Assembly: GCF_042453785.1 (NCBI RefSeq)
Contig: NC_091673.1
Coordinates: forward strand, 43,967,501-44,031,500
Source of the DNA: Malus domestica
Lineage: Eukaryota > Streptophyta > Magnoliopsida > Rosales > Rosaceae
DNA: 64,000 bases
Direction of reading: 5' to 3'
This document shows positions 34,271-47,600 of this stretch, piece after piece. The notes below the pieces were generated by a model. The model was not told the DNA's origin, made no database searches, and worked only from the letters and a program-made list of their open reading frames with translations. Numbering within the stretch: the first letter of the stretch is position 1; each line of letters opens with the position of its first letter. The translations under genes and the position numbers were made by a program.

Positions 34271-36037
34271 TATGATATAGCGTTCATACTACATATATAG
34301 GTTTGATCGTAGATTACAGTATTACGATAAACTAAACATGACATAAACAATTAAGGACATCTGTAAAGCCTTAAAACCATTACAGAATAGAGCAATTATA
34401 ACATTTTTCTTCCAAAATGGAAGAAGAACAAAGTATCATTTGATCACCAATAAATAAATAAAACATGGAAGAAAAAGAAAATAGAAATATACCCTTCACG
34501 TAGCCTCTCAGAGCACGCCGTCCCGTCAAACCATCGTCCACCAATTGTCTATAAAAAAATACACCTAGGAAATAGAAGCAGATAAAAAAGTCAGAGCGCC
34601 AAATAAGAGAGTAGATCAACCATCTAAATGAAGAAAAAAAACATGATCAAGTCCTCTTCTGCTCCGCTCTTGAGGCCCAAATCTATAAGAAATAGAAAAG
34701 ATTCAAACTTTAATGATCATTTTGTTTAAATTAGTTAAAAACAAAATCATGGACAGAAGGAAAAACGAAAAGGGATGAAAATATGTTACCTAAAACAGAA
34801 TAGGATGACTCAAAACTATTTTTGTTCCCTCTTCTTCCGCTATTTCTCTTCCTTCTTCCATATTTTCCCTGTGAAACAAACTTCAAAATTGATTACACAA
34901 ATAAAAAAGGTTCAAACTTTTAATTTCCCAGAAACCAAAATTGAACATTTTTACTAAATTAATTAAAATTTCATGGACAGGAGAAAAAAAGAATTAAACG
35001 AAGTTACCCAAAAGAACGAAACCACCAACTCATATATTGAAAACGCATCGATCACTGGGGATTCACCAATCATCCTATATATTTGATCAAATATGGAGTT
35101 AATGATAAAAATGGAAATTAAAAATAAATCAAACATCAAAGTAACATACCTGAGAGTGAAGACATTTAGTTTTTGTGGGAAAGGAATAAAACCAATTGCA
35201 ACTGCTAATTGCAGTTTCAAATTTGAGCTCCATTTTTTTTTCAACGTGTTATAATTATAGCTGCTCAGTTTAGGAGGATAATTATCCAACTTTTCCTCCA
35301 TGTTCGTCTTCAAATGCCCAGCGATCAATTGCATAAAATGTGAACAAAATCACATTACATTACATTCCAACTTTTTCCCCTCAGTTATGTAACTGCTATC
35401 AAGAGTTGTTGCTTGGTATTACAGACTCTCACACTCCAACGTGGGATAAAACGGGTTTAAGCAATGTTCGAGTCATCATTCTTCTTTTTTTTTCAAATTT
35501 TTCGCTTTTTTTGCTTTGCCATTCTTCTGTCTCTCCCTCTCCCTCTCCCCAGGCGTAAAAAGGGAATTAATCTGGGTGTAAGCTTCTTTCTTTTCACTTC
35601 CACGGGTTTTCGCCTTTGAAACGTATATGCTATAGCTTTTGTGGTTAAAATCTTGGTGCTTTTTATTTCAATTTTCTTATTCTTTCTCTCTCCTTTTTGC
35701 TATAGGGTCAAGACGATTCTATTAGGCTCCAAAGTTCAAAGGTTTGAGTAACTTTGGGTAAATCTCAATCTAAATTTACCTTTTCAGTTTTTAGGTTTTT
35801 TTTACGGTTTATCTTTTAGGTGATGAATTTGATGCGGTCTACTGCAGCTTTCAGGATGTATATATGAGTTTGTATTTAGTATTTCTAAGTCAATTTTAGT
35901 TTTTTAAACTTCTTCCTTTGAAATTTCCATTGTGTGATTTTTAAATTTTGGTTAGATTATGAGTTTCAATTTTGATTATCTTGATGTCCTATACGTGTGC
36001 TATGGAAATTAAAAAAATTATTTGTTTTCATTCTCAG
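34271..36037. other. Possible bidirectional host locus; weak candidate exons
   Basis: Minus-strand candidates bounded by splice-like sites include one near 34797-34870 (MEEGREIAEEEGTKIVL), one near 34640-34680 and one near 34494-34565 (FYRQLVDDGLTGRRALRG). Between about 35400 and 35560 there is a CT-rich, promoter-like zone (CTCTCCCTCTCCCTCTCCCC), from which the plus-strand gene at 36 kb could start. None of these has a recognised domain. Confidence 0.25.
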
Positions 36038-36972
36038 GATATTTACAAGAACACCCACAAAAAAATGGAGAAGGAACTACCTATTGATAAGATCACAAAC
36101 AGACGTGTCTCTATTTTTACACCTGGGTGGGAGATATCTGTTGGAGTAAAAACTACTGATCTAAGCCAACTGATTCTCAAAGAGTGGAAAAAAAAGAAGC
36201 ATGAGCAATATGTATTCTAAATTCTTTATTAAATTTGTTACAAAAAATTCTAACATTATATGTACCTTCAATATATAGGTGGCGCATGAAAAAGGCTGTA
36301 GAAGAATTAAAACCTTCAACAACTCCTCGCATCATACGAATTTGGAATAAAGTCCAACAAATTAGGTACAACACCATTTCTTACCTATTTATTTTTAATG
36401 GCATTGTCTATATCATTCTACAAATTAATTATCTCAAATTATAAAATTAAAAAAAATCTAAAAAGTAATTATCTCGAATTATAAAAAAAAAAATTATGGG
36501 TGCAGGAAAAAGATTAATAGTGACCAAACAACTTTTCTAAATACGGTAAGTATTCTCTTATTTTCATACGGAAGTATACTGGAAATTCAAATTGCATTCA
36601 ATTTTCAAATAGAAATAAAATTGCATTTTTTTGTCAGTTTTACAAGCATCGCACCCGTCGCAAAGTACAAAGGTTGAAGTACAAGATTAAGGTAACATTT
36701 CTTACTATTTAATTTTGTAAACATGATTACAATTTGTTACCTCAAATTTGACAAATTATTTATCTTTCAGTATTCTAAAAGTATCTGGAGTAAAAGTATT
36801 GTCATCAGAAAATTGTCAAAGTTAAAGGTATTTAGGTTAAATTGCTTACAACCTTTATATTTGGGATTGTGCATTATAGTTAGACTTCTTATTTTATCAT
36901 CATTACTTGCAGATTAACCATGAAAATCTAAAGCATCAAGTGCAAGCAAATGGGTGGCAAGCATGGCTTTGA
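36038..36972 (+). CDS. Unidentified multi-exon gene or remnant (six exons)
   Basis: Six short exons with AG acceptors and GT donors: about 36038-36211, 36279-36365, 36506-36545, 36638-36691, 36771-36827 and 36913-36972 (stop TGA). Phases agree from exon 2 to exon 6, with split codon AG|G between exons 2 and 3 and phase 0 afterwards. Exon 1 joins exon 2 in phase only if a weak donor inside it (GA|GTGG near 36183) is used, so the start is unsure. The product is basic: ITNRRVSIFTPGWEISVGVK in exon 1, RMKKAVEELKPS in exon 2, YKHRTRRKVQRLKYKIK in exon 4, INHENLKHQVQANGWQAWL at the end. I do not recognise the family. It could be a host gene, a gene fragment captured by a transposon, or a pseudogene. 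The upstream start codon was not located. Confidence 0.45.
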
Positions 36973-37045
36973 TTTCACACGTATCTGATGCCAATGTATT
37001 TCTGTTTGGAAGTAATCCGTCTATATTTTCAAGCATGGAAGAACC

Positions 37046-37861
37046 TGTAGACATCGAAATTTCGTAAATAAATGTTGACCGATAAATCAAAGTGTCAACG
37101 CTCATGTATTACATAAATTTTACACGTAGCGTGTGACTCAACGAAAATTGAAATGAGTTGGAAAAGTCATCAAATAGGACACGTGTCAACACCTGGCAGA
37201 AACGACTTATTTCATCTGGGATATTATATTCAAAATTAGGCATTGGAAAATTCTATAAATACAAGCCCATTTCATTCATTTAAAAGGGGACCAATTCATA
37301 TTACACCTTGAAGCTCTGAAGCTCTGAAACTCCGAAGCTCTCAAGCATCCAGGTTCCCGAAGAATCAAGAAAGTGTTCTTCGTTCTTCGTTCATCGTTCT
37401 TCCAAGATCAAGCCTCGACGGCCCTTGGATCAACAATCATCCACCTTCAAGATCAAGCCCCGACGGCCCTTGAAGAAAGCGTTCTTCGTTCTTCGTTCAT
37501 CGTTCTTCCAAGATCAAGCCCCAACGGCCCTTTGGATCAACAATCATCCACCAATTCAAGATCAAGCCCCGACGGCCCTTGAAGAAAGCACCATCGTTCA
37601 TCATCCGTTCATCCAAGATCAAGCCCCAACGGCCCTTTGGATCAACAACGTCGACAAATCCACACATCCAACCGTTCTTCAAGAGCAAGCCCAAAAGCCC
37701 TTGAAGATCCGTTCATCACTGTTCTTCAAGATCAAGCCCAAAAGCCCTTGGAGACCCGTTCATCACTGTTCTTCAAAGATCAAGCCCAAAAACCCCTTTG
37801 AAGATCCGCTCAAATCCACCTTCAAGATCAAGTCCACGGCCCTTGAAGAACGTTCATAATT
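37046..37861 (+). mobile_element. Truncated LTR with internal tandem repeats
   Basis: Starts TGTAGACATCGAAATTTCG, a typical gypsy LTR start. It has a TATA box (TATAAAT) at 37254-37260, then from about 37380 a purine/pyrimidine-skewed array built on CAAGATCAAGCCC and CGGCCCTTGAAG. It ends abruptly where Helitron B begins. No matching partner LTR is in the window. Confidence 0.55.
37380..37860 (+). repeat. Tandem array based on AAGATCAAGCCC
   Basis: About nine or ten imperfect units, 40-75 bp apart, of CAAGATCAAGCCC..CGGCCCTTGAAG with interspersed CGTTCATC. It lies in the transcribed part of the LTR, downstream of its TATA box. Confidence 0.75.
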
Positions 37862-38715
37862 TACTTCCATTTTACACCATCAATCCAGTTTTTATTTTTC
37901 ACTCTTTTAATTTTCTTTGTTCCTTGCTGCCTTCTTAATTCTCATTCTCCTATTGTATACAATGCAGTTGATCTTTTGTGTTATTTGATACTTTTATTAG
38001 TGGTTCTTGACAGCTTGCATGATGCTTATTGTTGAATGGTTTCTTATTCTCATGCGATTTTTTTCCTCTCTTCGTCCAGCATTCACCAATAAGCGAAAGT
38101 TTCTATGATTATATGTTGTTTTACTCTGTCAATTATGGGGTAAAAAGGACACACCTTTAACAATTTTGTGATTGAATTTATATTGCAGTGGGACAACCAT
38201 ATCACACGCCTGCCTTTCTCGGACCCGTCTACTTTTGAATTTGGAATTTGGGTTCGATCGGAAGATTGCTTCTTTCTTCCGGATTAATTTCGTGAATAAA
38301 TGGTAAGTTTTCCTCTCACAATTCATATGTACATTAGAGTCAATATCATTCATTCTATATTCCTTATTTAATAATAACTTGATTTATGCAACCCTCAAGT
38401 TTATTTAGCCATGTCAAATGAACTTTTTCCTGCTTTAATGTAGGGGCAGTTCGATCCGCTGACGGGTCAGCATTAGCAAAGGTTGGTTCAATTGTAATAT
38501 AAATTCTGTTTATGTGCAGTTTTTAAGTTACTTATATTCTGAATGTAAATTTTTTTCATTTAGTCTGCAATTTCTGTATTTTTCATTGGCTTAGGTATTG
38601 CATCGACTACTGTTAAACTGCTTCCCTGTGGAACTGCTTCTTAGTCTAGGGAGTTTTTGTGTGACAGGAGACGTATTCACTTTTAAGATTCCCAAAGGAC
38701 TTCAACATATCAAGT

Positions 38716-41700
38716 ATGGAGGGAAATGATAGAACCAATATGTCAGAGGTTCTTACCTTTTCTGCATTATTCCTCTAATGTAGAGATGATTTATTTTTTC
38801 TTTTTCAAAAATAAAATAAAATTCATTCTTTTTGGCAATTTCTCAATGTAGGTCGGCAATGAAGAAGTTCACTTCGGACAAACAAATGTTCACAATTCTC
38901 AACAGTCAAACCAAAGGTATCGTAGGAGCAATCAACAAAGGCAAAGACGACAATCTATGAATTCATCACAGCGGGCTCGAATTTCACTGCGACGACGTGC
39001 TAATTATCAAGCCCGATTGAACTCGGTAAATATAGTACAAAATCAAACGGAAGTAAACCAAGATGACATAGGACCAACATCAGCGGGTAACTATATTTTT
39101 TTTTGTCTCTATTAATTATATATATATTTGTAAATCCATATGTTGTATGAATATTTTTTGTACAAATTATTAAGACACATCCATTAAGATTGAACGATTA
39201 GTTATTTTACATTGTCATTGCCTTTCGTACTATCAATGGAAACATCCATTTAATAATTCTGTTATGTCTATAACAATTCCAACATTTGGATTGTATATAT
39301 TTACCACAGTGACCAACGTTTTAACAAGTACTCCAAAAATAATAATAATAATAAGGAAAGGAATATGTCTGGAACGGTAAGTGATAAATTTTTTATGTAA
39401 ACATGGAATAAAAGTTCAACTATAATAATCAAGGGAAAACATAATCATATTATTAGTTCTATAACAACACTAGACCCCCAATGGTTGATTCACGACATGG
39501 GGATAAAACAAAATAGTTCTATAAGTTAGAAACCATTCCTTTGTCCTCCTCCTCTCTTCCCGTGACACTATGTGCTAAATTGTCTGCTTTAAACTAATTT
39601 TATTTTACCACTATTATTGTATTTACTCTTTAATAAACTAAGTCTACGTAAACTTTTTTTTTATTTTTATTTTCCAATCAAACGAAGAAAAAAAACGTAA
39701 TGTATACCACTGATTCAATTACAAAAACAAAAGGAAAAATAATAATAAACTAAGTCTACCGTAAACTTTTTTTTATTTTTATTTTCCAATCAAACGAAGA
39801 AAAAAAACGTAATGTATACCACTGATTCAATTACAAAAACAAAAGGAAAAATAATAGTAAACTAAGTCTACCGTAAACTTTTTTTTATTTTTATTTTCCA
39901 ATCAAACGAAGAAAAAAAACGTAATGTATACCACTGATTCAATTACAAAAACAAAAGGAAAAAAAATAAGTATGTAGGTACTTAAATAATATTATATACT
40001 TACTAATATTTTTCGTGCATCATTACGTTTCTTGGTTTAGAGCAACAAGATGCATATGTTACTAATGAGAGACAAAGCCAACGAGAGCAATGGCGGGATC
40101 AACAACGTATGAGGCGGAATTCAATGAGTTCAAGGCAAAGGCACGATTACTTAGCACAACGACGATCCAATTATCGTGATCAACAAATTCAATGCTCAAA
40201 CATAATGTTATTTGGTGGCAATACCGATCAAGTTCAACACCCTAACATAGTGCAATTCGATGAAGGCAGTAGCAATCATGTTGAACGACTCAACATAGTG
40301 CCGTTTGGAGAAGGCAGCATCAATCAAGTTCCAAGAACAATGCGCTTAACTCATATAAGGCAAATTGCTCGATCGAATAGGGCACGCTTGCCTCAGGATG
40401 GACTTATTCAAAGTTTAACTAATAGTGGTAATCGCACAAACTACCATACTACAACTTTGAAAAAGATAAATATCAATATCATCATTATTGTAAACACCAC
40501 TTATTACCTTACTTCTATTCCATTTCATTAATACAGAAAACACAACAAGGCAATCATTCCGTTCGAATACTCCAATGAATCATTCTTATCCACCCATCAT
40601 CAATGAAGGTATCGGTTTTGGAATATTAATACCTACAATTTTAACTATGCTCTCTAAATCATAAAACATTTTTAATGTTTCCTTTTGAAGCAGATGATTT
40701 TAATCTCATTAATGAAAATGAGATCCAGCCTAACGAGGACGTACCACCTCGACAGCATACGATGGGAACAAGGCCAATTCATAATTGTGCTAGAAACTTC
40801 AATGAAAACATGGGAATCCCAAGATTTCACATGCCAAATCCAACCACATGTCCAGATTGTCATGCCCGTTTGTTCTCTCATGAAACATTTGAAATGTGTT
40901 GCTTACGTGGAAAGCTTGCTCTACCATTGACACCATCCCCTCCTGAAATGACTGAGCTTTTTTGCAACCAATCTGCCCAGGGAAGACATTTTAGGCAGAA
41001 TATACGAGCTTACAACCACATTTTTGCCTTCACATCAATGGGAGTTCATGTTGACGAAAACCTAGCAACAGGAAGACGTGGTATTTACACATTTCGTGCT
41101 CAAGGTTCCATATACCATAAGATTGGAAGTCTCTTGCCTATTGGAGATAGTAGACCAAGATTCCTACAAATGTATATATATGACACTGCTCATGAAATAG
41201 ACAATCGGATGAGAGAAAGTGAAGCACTAAACAGAGATGTGGTTGAAAAAATCCAACAAATCTTGAATCAATATAATCCATTTGTGCAAACATTTCACCA
41301 CCTTGCACAATGTCAAGATTTGCAAAGTTGTAGATTGATTATCAAGGAGCAGCCCACGAATCAACGACAATATTGTCTACCGTCTGCATCTCAGGTTGCT
41401 GCAATCATAGTAGGTGGTGAAGGATCAGAAAACATTAGAGGTCGAGATATTGTTGTGCAAACTACGGATGGTCAACTTAAGAGTATCAAAGATTGTGTCG
41501 GCTACTATGACCCTTTACAATATCCATTGTTGTTACCTTATGGAACGTACGGATGGGATGTGAATACTCGAAATAATACCAACAGAAAAGTGACATGCTG
41601 TGACTATTATTCGTATGTTCTTCAGGTAACCTAAGACCTTCATCTCTGTCAATAAATATTAATTTTTAAAACTTATATTGTGTTGAACAATGAATTTTAT

Positions 41701-44160
41701 CATTTTAGATCCGTCAACATGATGAATCGCTTCTACTTCGTGGTGGCCGCGTATTGCAGCAATATGTAGTTGACAACTACGTAAAGATCGAATCACAAAA
41801 GCTTAGATGGATGCGTGATAATCAACACACAATTCGATCTGAATTTTATCGAGGACTACAAGACTCATTAATTGCAGGACAAAATAATGCAGGTATGAGG
41901 CTAATTAGTTTATAATAAAAAAAATATATTCTTCATGTTCATGTTTTGTCACATTAAATGAGACTTATTAATGGGTTGAAACAAAACAAACATATTTAGA
42001 CTTATTAACGACTTTTAACAAAACAAATACAGGAAACATTGGTCGTCGTAGGACTATATTACCATCATCTTTTGTTGGTAGTCCCCGTGACATGTATCAA
42101 AGGTATCAAGATGCAATGACTTTGGTGCAAAAATATGGAAGACCAGATATTTTCCTAACAATGACATGTAATCCAAATTGGGAAGAAATAAGTGATGAGC
42201 TACTACCTGGCCAAGCACCACAAGATCGACCAGATTTGCTTACAAGGGTTTTTCGTGCAAAATTCGAACAGTTGAAGAATGATGTTATAAAAAAAAGTGT
42301 TTTAGGCAGAGTTCTTGCGTATGTATATGTCATTGAGTTTCAAAAGCGCGGTCTCCCCCATGTTCACATGCTTCTCATGTTAGAAGAAAATGATAAGCTT
42401 AATAGTCCAGATGATTATGATCAAATGGTACGTGCTGAAATACCAATTCCAAATGAAGAGCCTGAATTGTATGGTGCCGTGTTAAGGCATATGATACATG
42501 GTCTATGTGGAATACACAATTCACGATCACCTTGTATGAAACGTGGTAGTTGTAAACGAAATTATCCTAAGCCATTTGCACCAACTACAGTTCAAGGAAA
42601 TGATTCTTATCCAGTCTATCGTAGAAGAGACAATCATAATCCAGTCCCATTAGATCAAAATGCACGTATAATGGTGGATAATCGGTGGGTCATTCCGTAT
42701 AATTCATGGTTACTCCTCAGATATGATTGTCATATTAATGTTGAGATTTGTTGCAGCATTAAGAGTGTTAAGTATCTGTACAAATATGTTTATAAAGGTC
42801 CTGACCGAGTAGCTTTTGAAGTCCATCCTGAACCTATTCAAGATGAAATAAAGCAGTTTGTTGATGCAAGATGGGTTTGTGCACCTGAAGCTTTATGGAG
42901 AATATTCAAATTTGTAACTAATCGACTTTATCCATCGGTGGAACGATTACAAATTCATCTCCCTGAAGGACAAACTGTTCATTTTTACCCTCACCAAAGA
43001 GTATCAGATATTTTGGCAGATGACACAAACTCGATGACTATGTTGACAGAGTTTTTTACCAAGAATACCACTTGCCCGGAAGCACGACGATACTTATACC
43101 GGGAGTTCCCTGAACGGTTCAGATGGAGTCAAAGAGATAAAGTCTGGAGTGAGAGGATGAATAACCATAAAGTTATTGGCCGAATATATGCAGTTTCGCC
43201 AAATGAGGGTGAAAAATTCTACTTACGCATCCTTCTTAATCATGTTAGAGGACCAACATCATTTGACGATTTAAGAACAGTCAATGACATTGTACAACCA
43301 ACATTTAAAAAGGCAGTGGAACAACGAGGTTTGCTAGAAGATGATGATAGCATCACACAATGTCTTCGTGAGGCCTCTAACATTCGAATGCCGCCAGTTT
43401 TACGAAGGTTGTTTGTTACCATCTTGGTTTACTGTGAACCGCATGGAGTAAGAAGATTGTGGGATGAATTTCATTCATTTATGGTAGAAGATTATTCTGT
43501 CTCAAGTACCATAAATAATACTTCTATCTTAAACAAGCTTTTGCAAGACTTGAATGGGCTATTAGTGCAACATAGTAAGTCTGTATCTGATTACGATCTA
43601 CCACAAATAACACAAGATTGTGTTAGACACAACACACTTCCAAGGATAATATAAGATGAAGTTTCACTTGACATCTCTGAAGCAGACCTCAATGCGGTAC
43701 AAAATCTAAATGAAGACCAAATGGTAGCGTATAATTCGATTGTGTCTGCTATTGAACGCCGAGACAATGCCATATTTTTTGTGGATGGTCCTGGAGGGAC
43801 GGGAAAGACATACTTAGATTGTGCTTTGCTAGCAACGTTAAGGAGCAAAGGTCATATTATTCTGGCAACAGCAACATCTGGAATTGCAGCAACCATATTG
43901 CCAGGCGGAAGGACAGCACACTCTAGATTTAAAATTCCCCTCAGTCCAGATGCATCTTCCACGTGTTCTATTAGTATCCAGTCAGATTTGGCAGAATTGA
44001 TAAGAAAAACATCAGCTGTTGTTTGGGATGAAGCACCAATGGCACACAGGTTTGCATTTGAGACACTCGATCGAACGTTCAAAGATATAATAGGTGTTGA
44101 CCTGCCATTTGGAGGAAAGGTCATGATTCTTGGAGGAGATTTTCGACAAGTTCTTCCAGT
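38716..44160 (+). pseudogene. RepHel copy B, nonsense codon and 3' truncation
   Basis: Exons by comparison with C: 38716-38748, 38852-39086, 40041-40427, 40537-40608, 40694-41625, 41709-41892, and 42033 to the break at 44160. The Rep domain is intact (TMTCNPNW, LPHVHMLLML, YLYKYVYKG). A C-to-T change turns CAA into TAA at 43652-43654, between Rep and helicase. The helicase resumes in frame with Walker A GPGGTGKT and ends shortly after GGDFRQVLPV. The motifs SFALTINKSQGQT and YVALSRG are lost. Several other private changes are C-to-T or G-to-A, as expected for decay of methylated DNA. Confidence 0.9.
39633..39965. repeat. Intronic ~112-bp tandem repeat, 3 units (copy B)
   Basis: Three units with the same sequence as in copy C, against two in copy A. 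Confidence 0.8.
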
Positions 44161-44178
44161 CGTTTTCAATTTGTTCAG
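44161..44178. other. 18-bp filler at the Helitron B/C junction
   Basis: Between the broken helicase of B and the 3' end of C lies CGTTTTCAATTTGTTCAG. With its neighbouring bases (44158-44180) it makes a 23-bp exact match, inverted, to 23812-23834 in the 3' region of another Helitron. Confidence 0.75.
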
Positions 44179-44189
44179 TGCCTATTACA

Positions 44190-44216
44190 GTGTCCTCACG
44201 CGCGTGCGAAAGACAC
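44190..44216 (-). terminator. Helitron C 3' terminal hairpin (transposition terminator)
   Basis: Reverse complement of the copy A hairpin, with the CACGCGCGTG palindrome between GTGTC and GACAC arms. A second GC dyad lies beside it (about 44227-44245). This is a rolling-circle terminator, not a transcription terminator. Confidence 0.65.
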
Positions 44217-44625
44217 TTTTTTCATCACGGCGCGCTACGCGCGACTTACACATTTTAGATGTATTTATATGCGAGGATTGGTTCAATGTATAGAAACATA
44301 AAATAAAGACGATTATCATCTCTAATAATACAGGTAGTAATTTAAAGTATTTATCTAGAATTTGTAAAAAAAAAAAAAGTAATAAATAACATAGAAGATC
44401 CTTATAATTTAGTTGCAACTAAAAGCTAAGTAAAAAGTATAAAAACAATCCAAGAACTTCAAATGGCCTTGATACACTTGACGGTTCTTCATATCATGAA
44501 CTCATATCGCCGTTCTGTTGAAAATTTAATGCGTTCGGTTAGAATCAAATATTAGCATTATTTGTAATTGAATTGTATTAAAATTTGAAAACGGGAATTA
44601 AACATTAAAAGAAAAAAATATAACC

Positions 44626-47600
44626 TTATGTTGAATTCGAGGGAAGCAAAATATCTTTGTACACAACATTCTTTGTGAAGACTCCTTCATGACCGTGTAA
44701 TTCTCCTTTCTTTACCAAGACTTTTGTTGTAGACGCTGATACTCCTCTTGATAAAGCCACGTACAATTGTCCATGACTGAATACGTGATCTGGTAGATAA
44801 ATACCCACATTTGGTATTGTCTGCCCTTGTGATTTATTTATGGTTAGTGCAAAACTCAATTTCACTGGAAACTGTTTTCTTATCATTTCAAATGGGAGTC
44901 CAGCGCTTTCTGTGGTCTTTAAAGAGATTCTTGGTAAAAATACTCTAGTTCCAGCAAATTGTCCAGATAAGATTTCGGCATCAATTAGATTATTGTAAGC
45001 TCCATGGCAAGCCAGTCTTGTACCATTGCACAACCCCATCTTCGGATCGATATTTCTCAAAAGCATTATTGGGGCACCTTTTTTCAAAGTTAACTGATGA
45101 GGGGGCATTCCACCAGGTGAGATTGAATTCAAGAACTCTTGTTGATACAAATTTCTCACATCGTCCTCAACTGAATCGAAAGAGTATAAGATATGTTCAG
45201 TCCCTGGAAATTTATCGATGATCATTTTATTAAGCTTGTCAGCATCCTCATTTTTTGGAGTTATAATTGCCCTTTCCACCAAGTATCTTGAATCACATAC
45301 ATGACATTCCAAATCAGGGAAAACTTCATTAACAAATTGGACAATGGATTCTTCACCATTCCATGGAATGACCATAGATGATGGTAATTGCATCATGTCG
45401 TCTATCATAGTTTCTTGTTCCCCATTGCCGACATGAAGTAAGAACTCTGAAAAATCTTGATCATTGATGGATCTCATGTTGTGCCTAAGACGAATGATTT
45501 TCACATGTCCCCAAAATGAAGCATTAATCATACTTGCTTGCATCAATTCAGACCTTGTACCTTTTGGAACAACTGGAAGAACTTGTCGAAAATCTCCTCC
45601 AAGAATCATGACCTTTCCTCCAAATGGCAGGTCAACACCTATTATATCTTTGAACGTTCGATCGAGTGTCTCAAATGCAAACCTGTGTGCCATTGGTGCT
45701 TCATCCCAAACAACAGCTGATGTTTTTCTTATCAATTCTGCCAAATCTGACTGGATACTAATAGAACACGTGGAAGATGCATCTGGACTTAGGGGAATTT
45801 TAAATCTAGAGTGTGCTGTCCTTCCGCCTGGCAATATGGTTGCTGCAATTCCAGATGTTGCTGTTGCCAGAATAATATGACCTTTGCTCCTTAACGTTGC
45901 TAGCAAAGCACAATATAAGTATGTCTTTCCCGTCCCTCCAGGACCATCCACAAAAAATATGGCATTGTCTCGGCGTTCAATAGCAGACACAATCGAATTA
46001 TACGCTACCATTTGGTCTTCATTTAGATTTTGTACCGCATTGAGGTTTGCTTCAGAGATGTCAAGTGAAACTTCATCTTGTATTATCCTTGGAAGTGTGT
46101 TGTGTCTAACACAATCTTGTGTTATTTGTGGTAGATCGTAATCAGATACAGACTTACTATGTTGCACTAATAGCCCATTCAAGTCTTGAAAAAGCTTGTT
46201 TAAGATAGAAGTATTATTTATGGTACTTGAGACAGAATAATCTTCTACCATAAATGAATGAAATTCATCCCACAATCTTCTTACTCCATGCGGTTCACAG
46301 TAAACCAAGATGGTAACAAACAACCTTCGTAAAACTGGTGGCATTCGAATGTTAGAGGCCTCACGAAGACATTGTGTGATGCTATCATCATCTTCTAGCA
46401 AACCTCGTTGTTCCACTGCCTTTTTAAATGTTGGTTGTACAATGTCATTGACTGTTCTTAAATCGTCAAATGATGTTGGTCCTCTAACATGATTAAGAAG
46501 GATGCGTAAGTAGAATTTTTCACCCTCATTTGGCGAAACTGCATATATTCGGCCAATAACTTTATGGTTATTCATCCTCTCACTCCAGACTTTATCTCTT
46601 TGACTCCATCTGAACCGTTCAGGGAACTCCCGGTATAAGTATCGTCGTGCTTCCGGGCAAGTGGTATTCTTGGTAAAAAACTCTGTCAACATAGTCATCG
46701 AGTTTGTGTCATCTGCCAAAATATCTGATACTCTTTGGTGAGGGTAAAAATGAACAGTTTGTCCTTCAGGGAGATGAATTTGTAATCGTTCCACCGATGG
46801 ATAAAGTCGATTAGTTACAAATTTGAATATTCTCCATAAAGCTTCAGGTGCACAAACCCATCTTGCATCAACAAACTGCTTTATTTCATCTTGAATAGGT
46901 TCAGGATGGACTTCAAAAGCTACTCGGTCAGGACCTTTATAAACATATTTGTACAGATACTTAACACTCTTAATGCTGCAACAAATCTCAACATTAATAT
47001 GACAATCATATCTGAGGAGTAACCATGAGTTATACGGAATGACCCACCGATTATCCACCATTATACGTGCATTTTGATCTAATGGGACTGGATTATGATT
47101 GTCTCTTCTACGATAGACTGGATAAGAATCATTTCCTTGAACTGTAGTTGGTGCAAATGGCTTAGGATAATTTCGTTTACAACTACCACGTTTCATACAG
47201 GGTGATCGTGAATTGTGTATTCCACATGGACCATGTATCATATGCCTTAACACGGCACCATACAATTCAGGCTCTTCATTTGGAATTGGTATTTCAGCAC
47301 GTACCATTTGATCATAATCATCTGGACTATTAAGCTTATCATTTTCTTCTAACATGAGAAGCATGTGAACATGGGGGAGACCGCGCTTTTGAAACTCAAT
47401 GACATATACATACGCAAGAACTCTGCCTAAAACACTTTTTTTTATAACATCATTCTTCAACTGTTCGAATTTTGCACGAAAAACCCTTGTAAGCAAATCT
47501 GGTCGATCTTGTGGTGCTTGGCCAGGTAGTAGCTCATCACTTATTTCTTCCCAATTTGGATTACATGTCATTGTGAGGAAAATATCTGGTCTTCCATATT

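Larger units (their letters stand above)
37862..44160 (+). mobile_element. Helitron copy B, 3'-truncated
   Basis: Starts at TACTTCC-TTTTACACC, exactly where copy C also starts (51870, minus), while the outer flanks differ. This marks the real 5' end of the family. It runs 6,299 bp to the middle of the helicase and stops at 44160. It shares the three-unit intron repeat and small indels with C rather than A. Confidence 0.88.

Noticed and set aside
36060..36210. Possible MADS-like (ITNRRVS) or methyl-CpG-binding-like (PGWE) domain in the unidentified gene
   Set aside because: Only a few residues match, and the key conserved positions of either family are absent.
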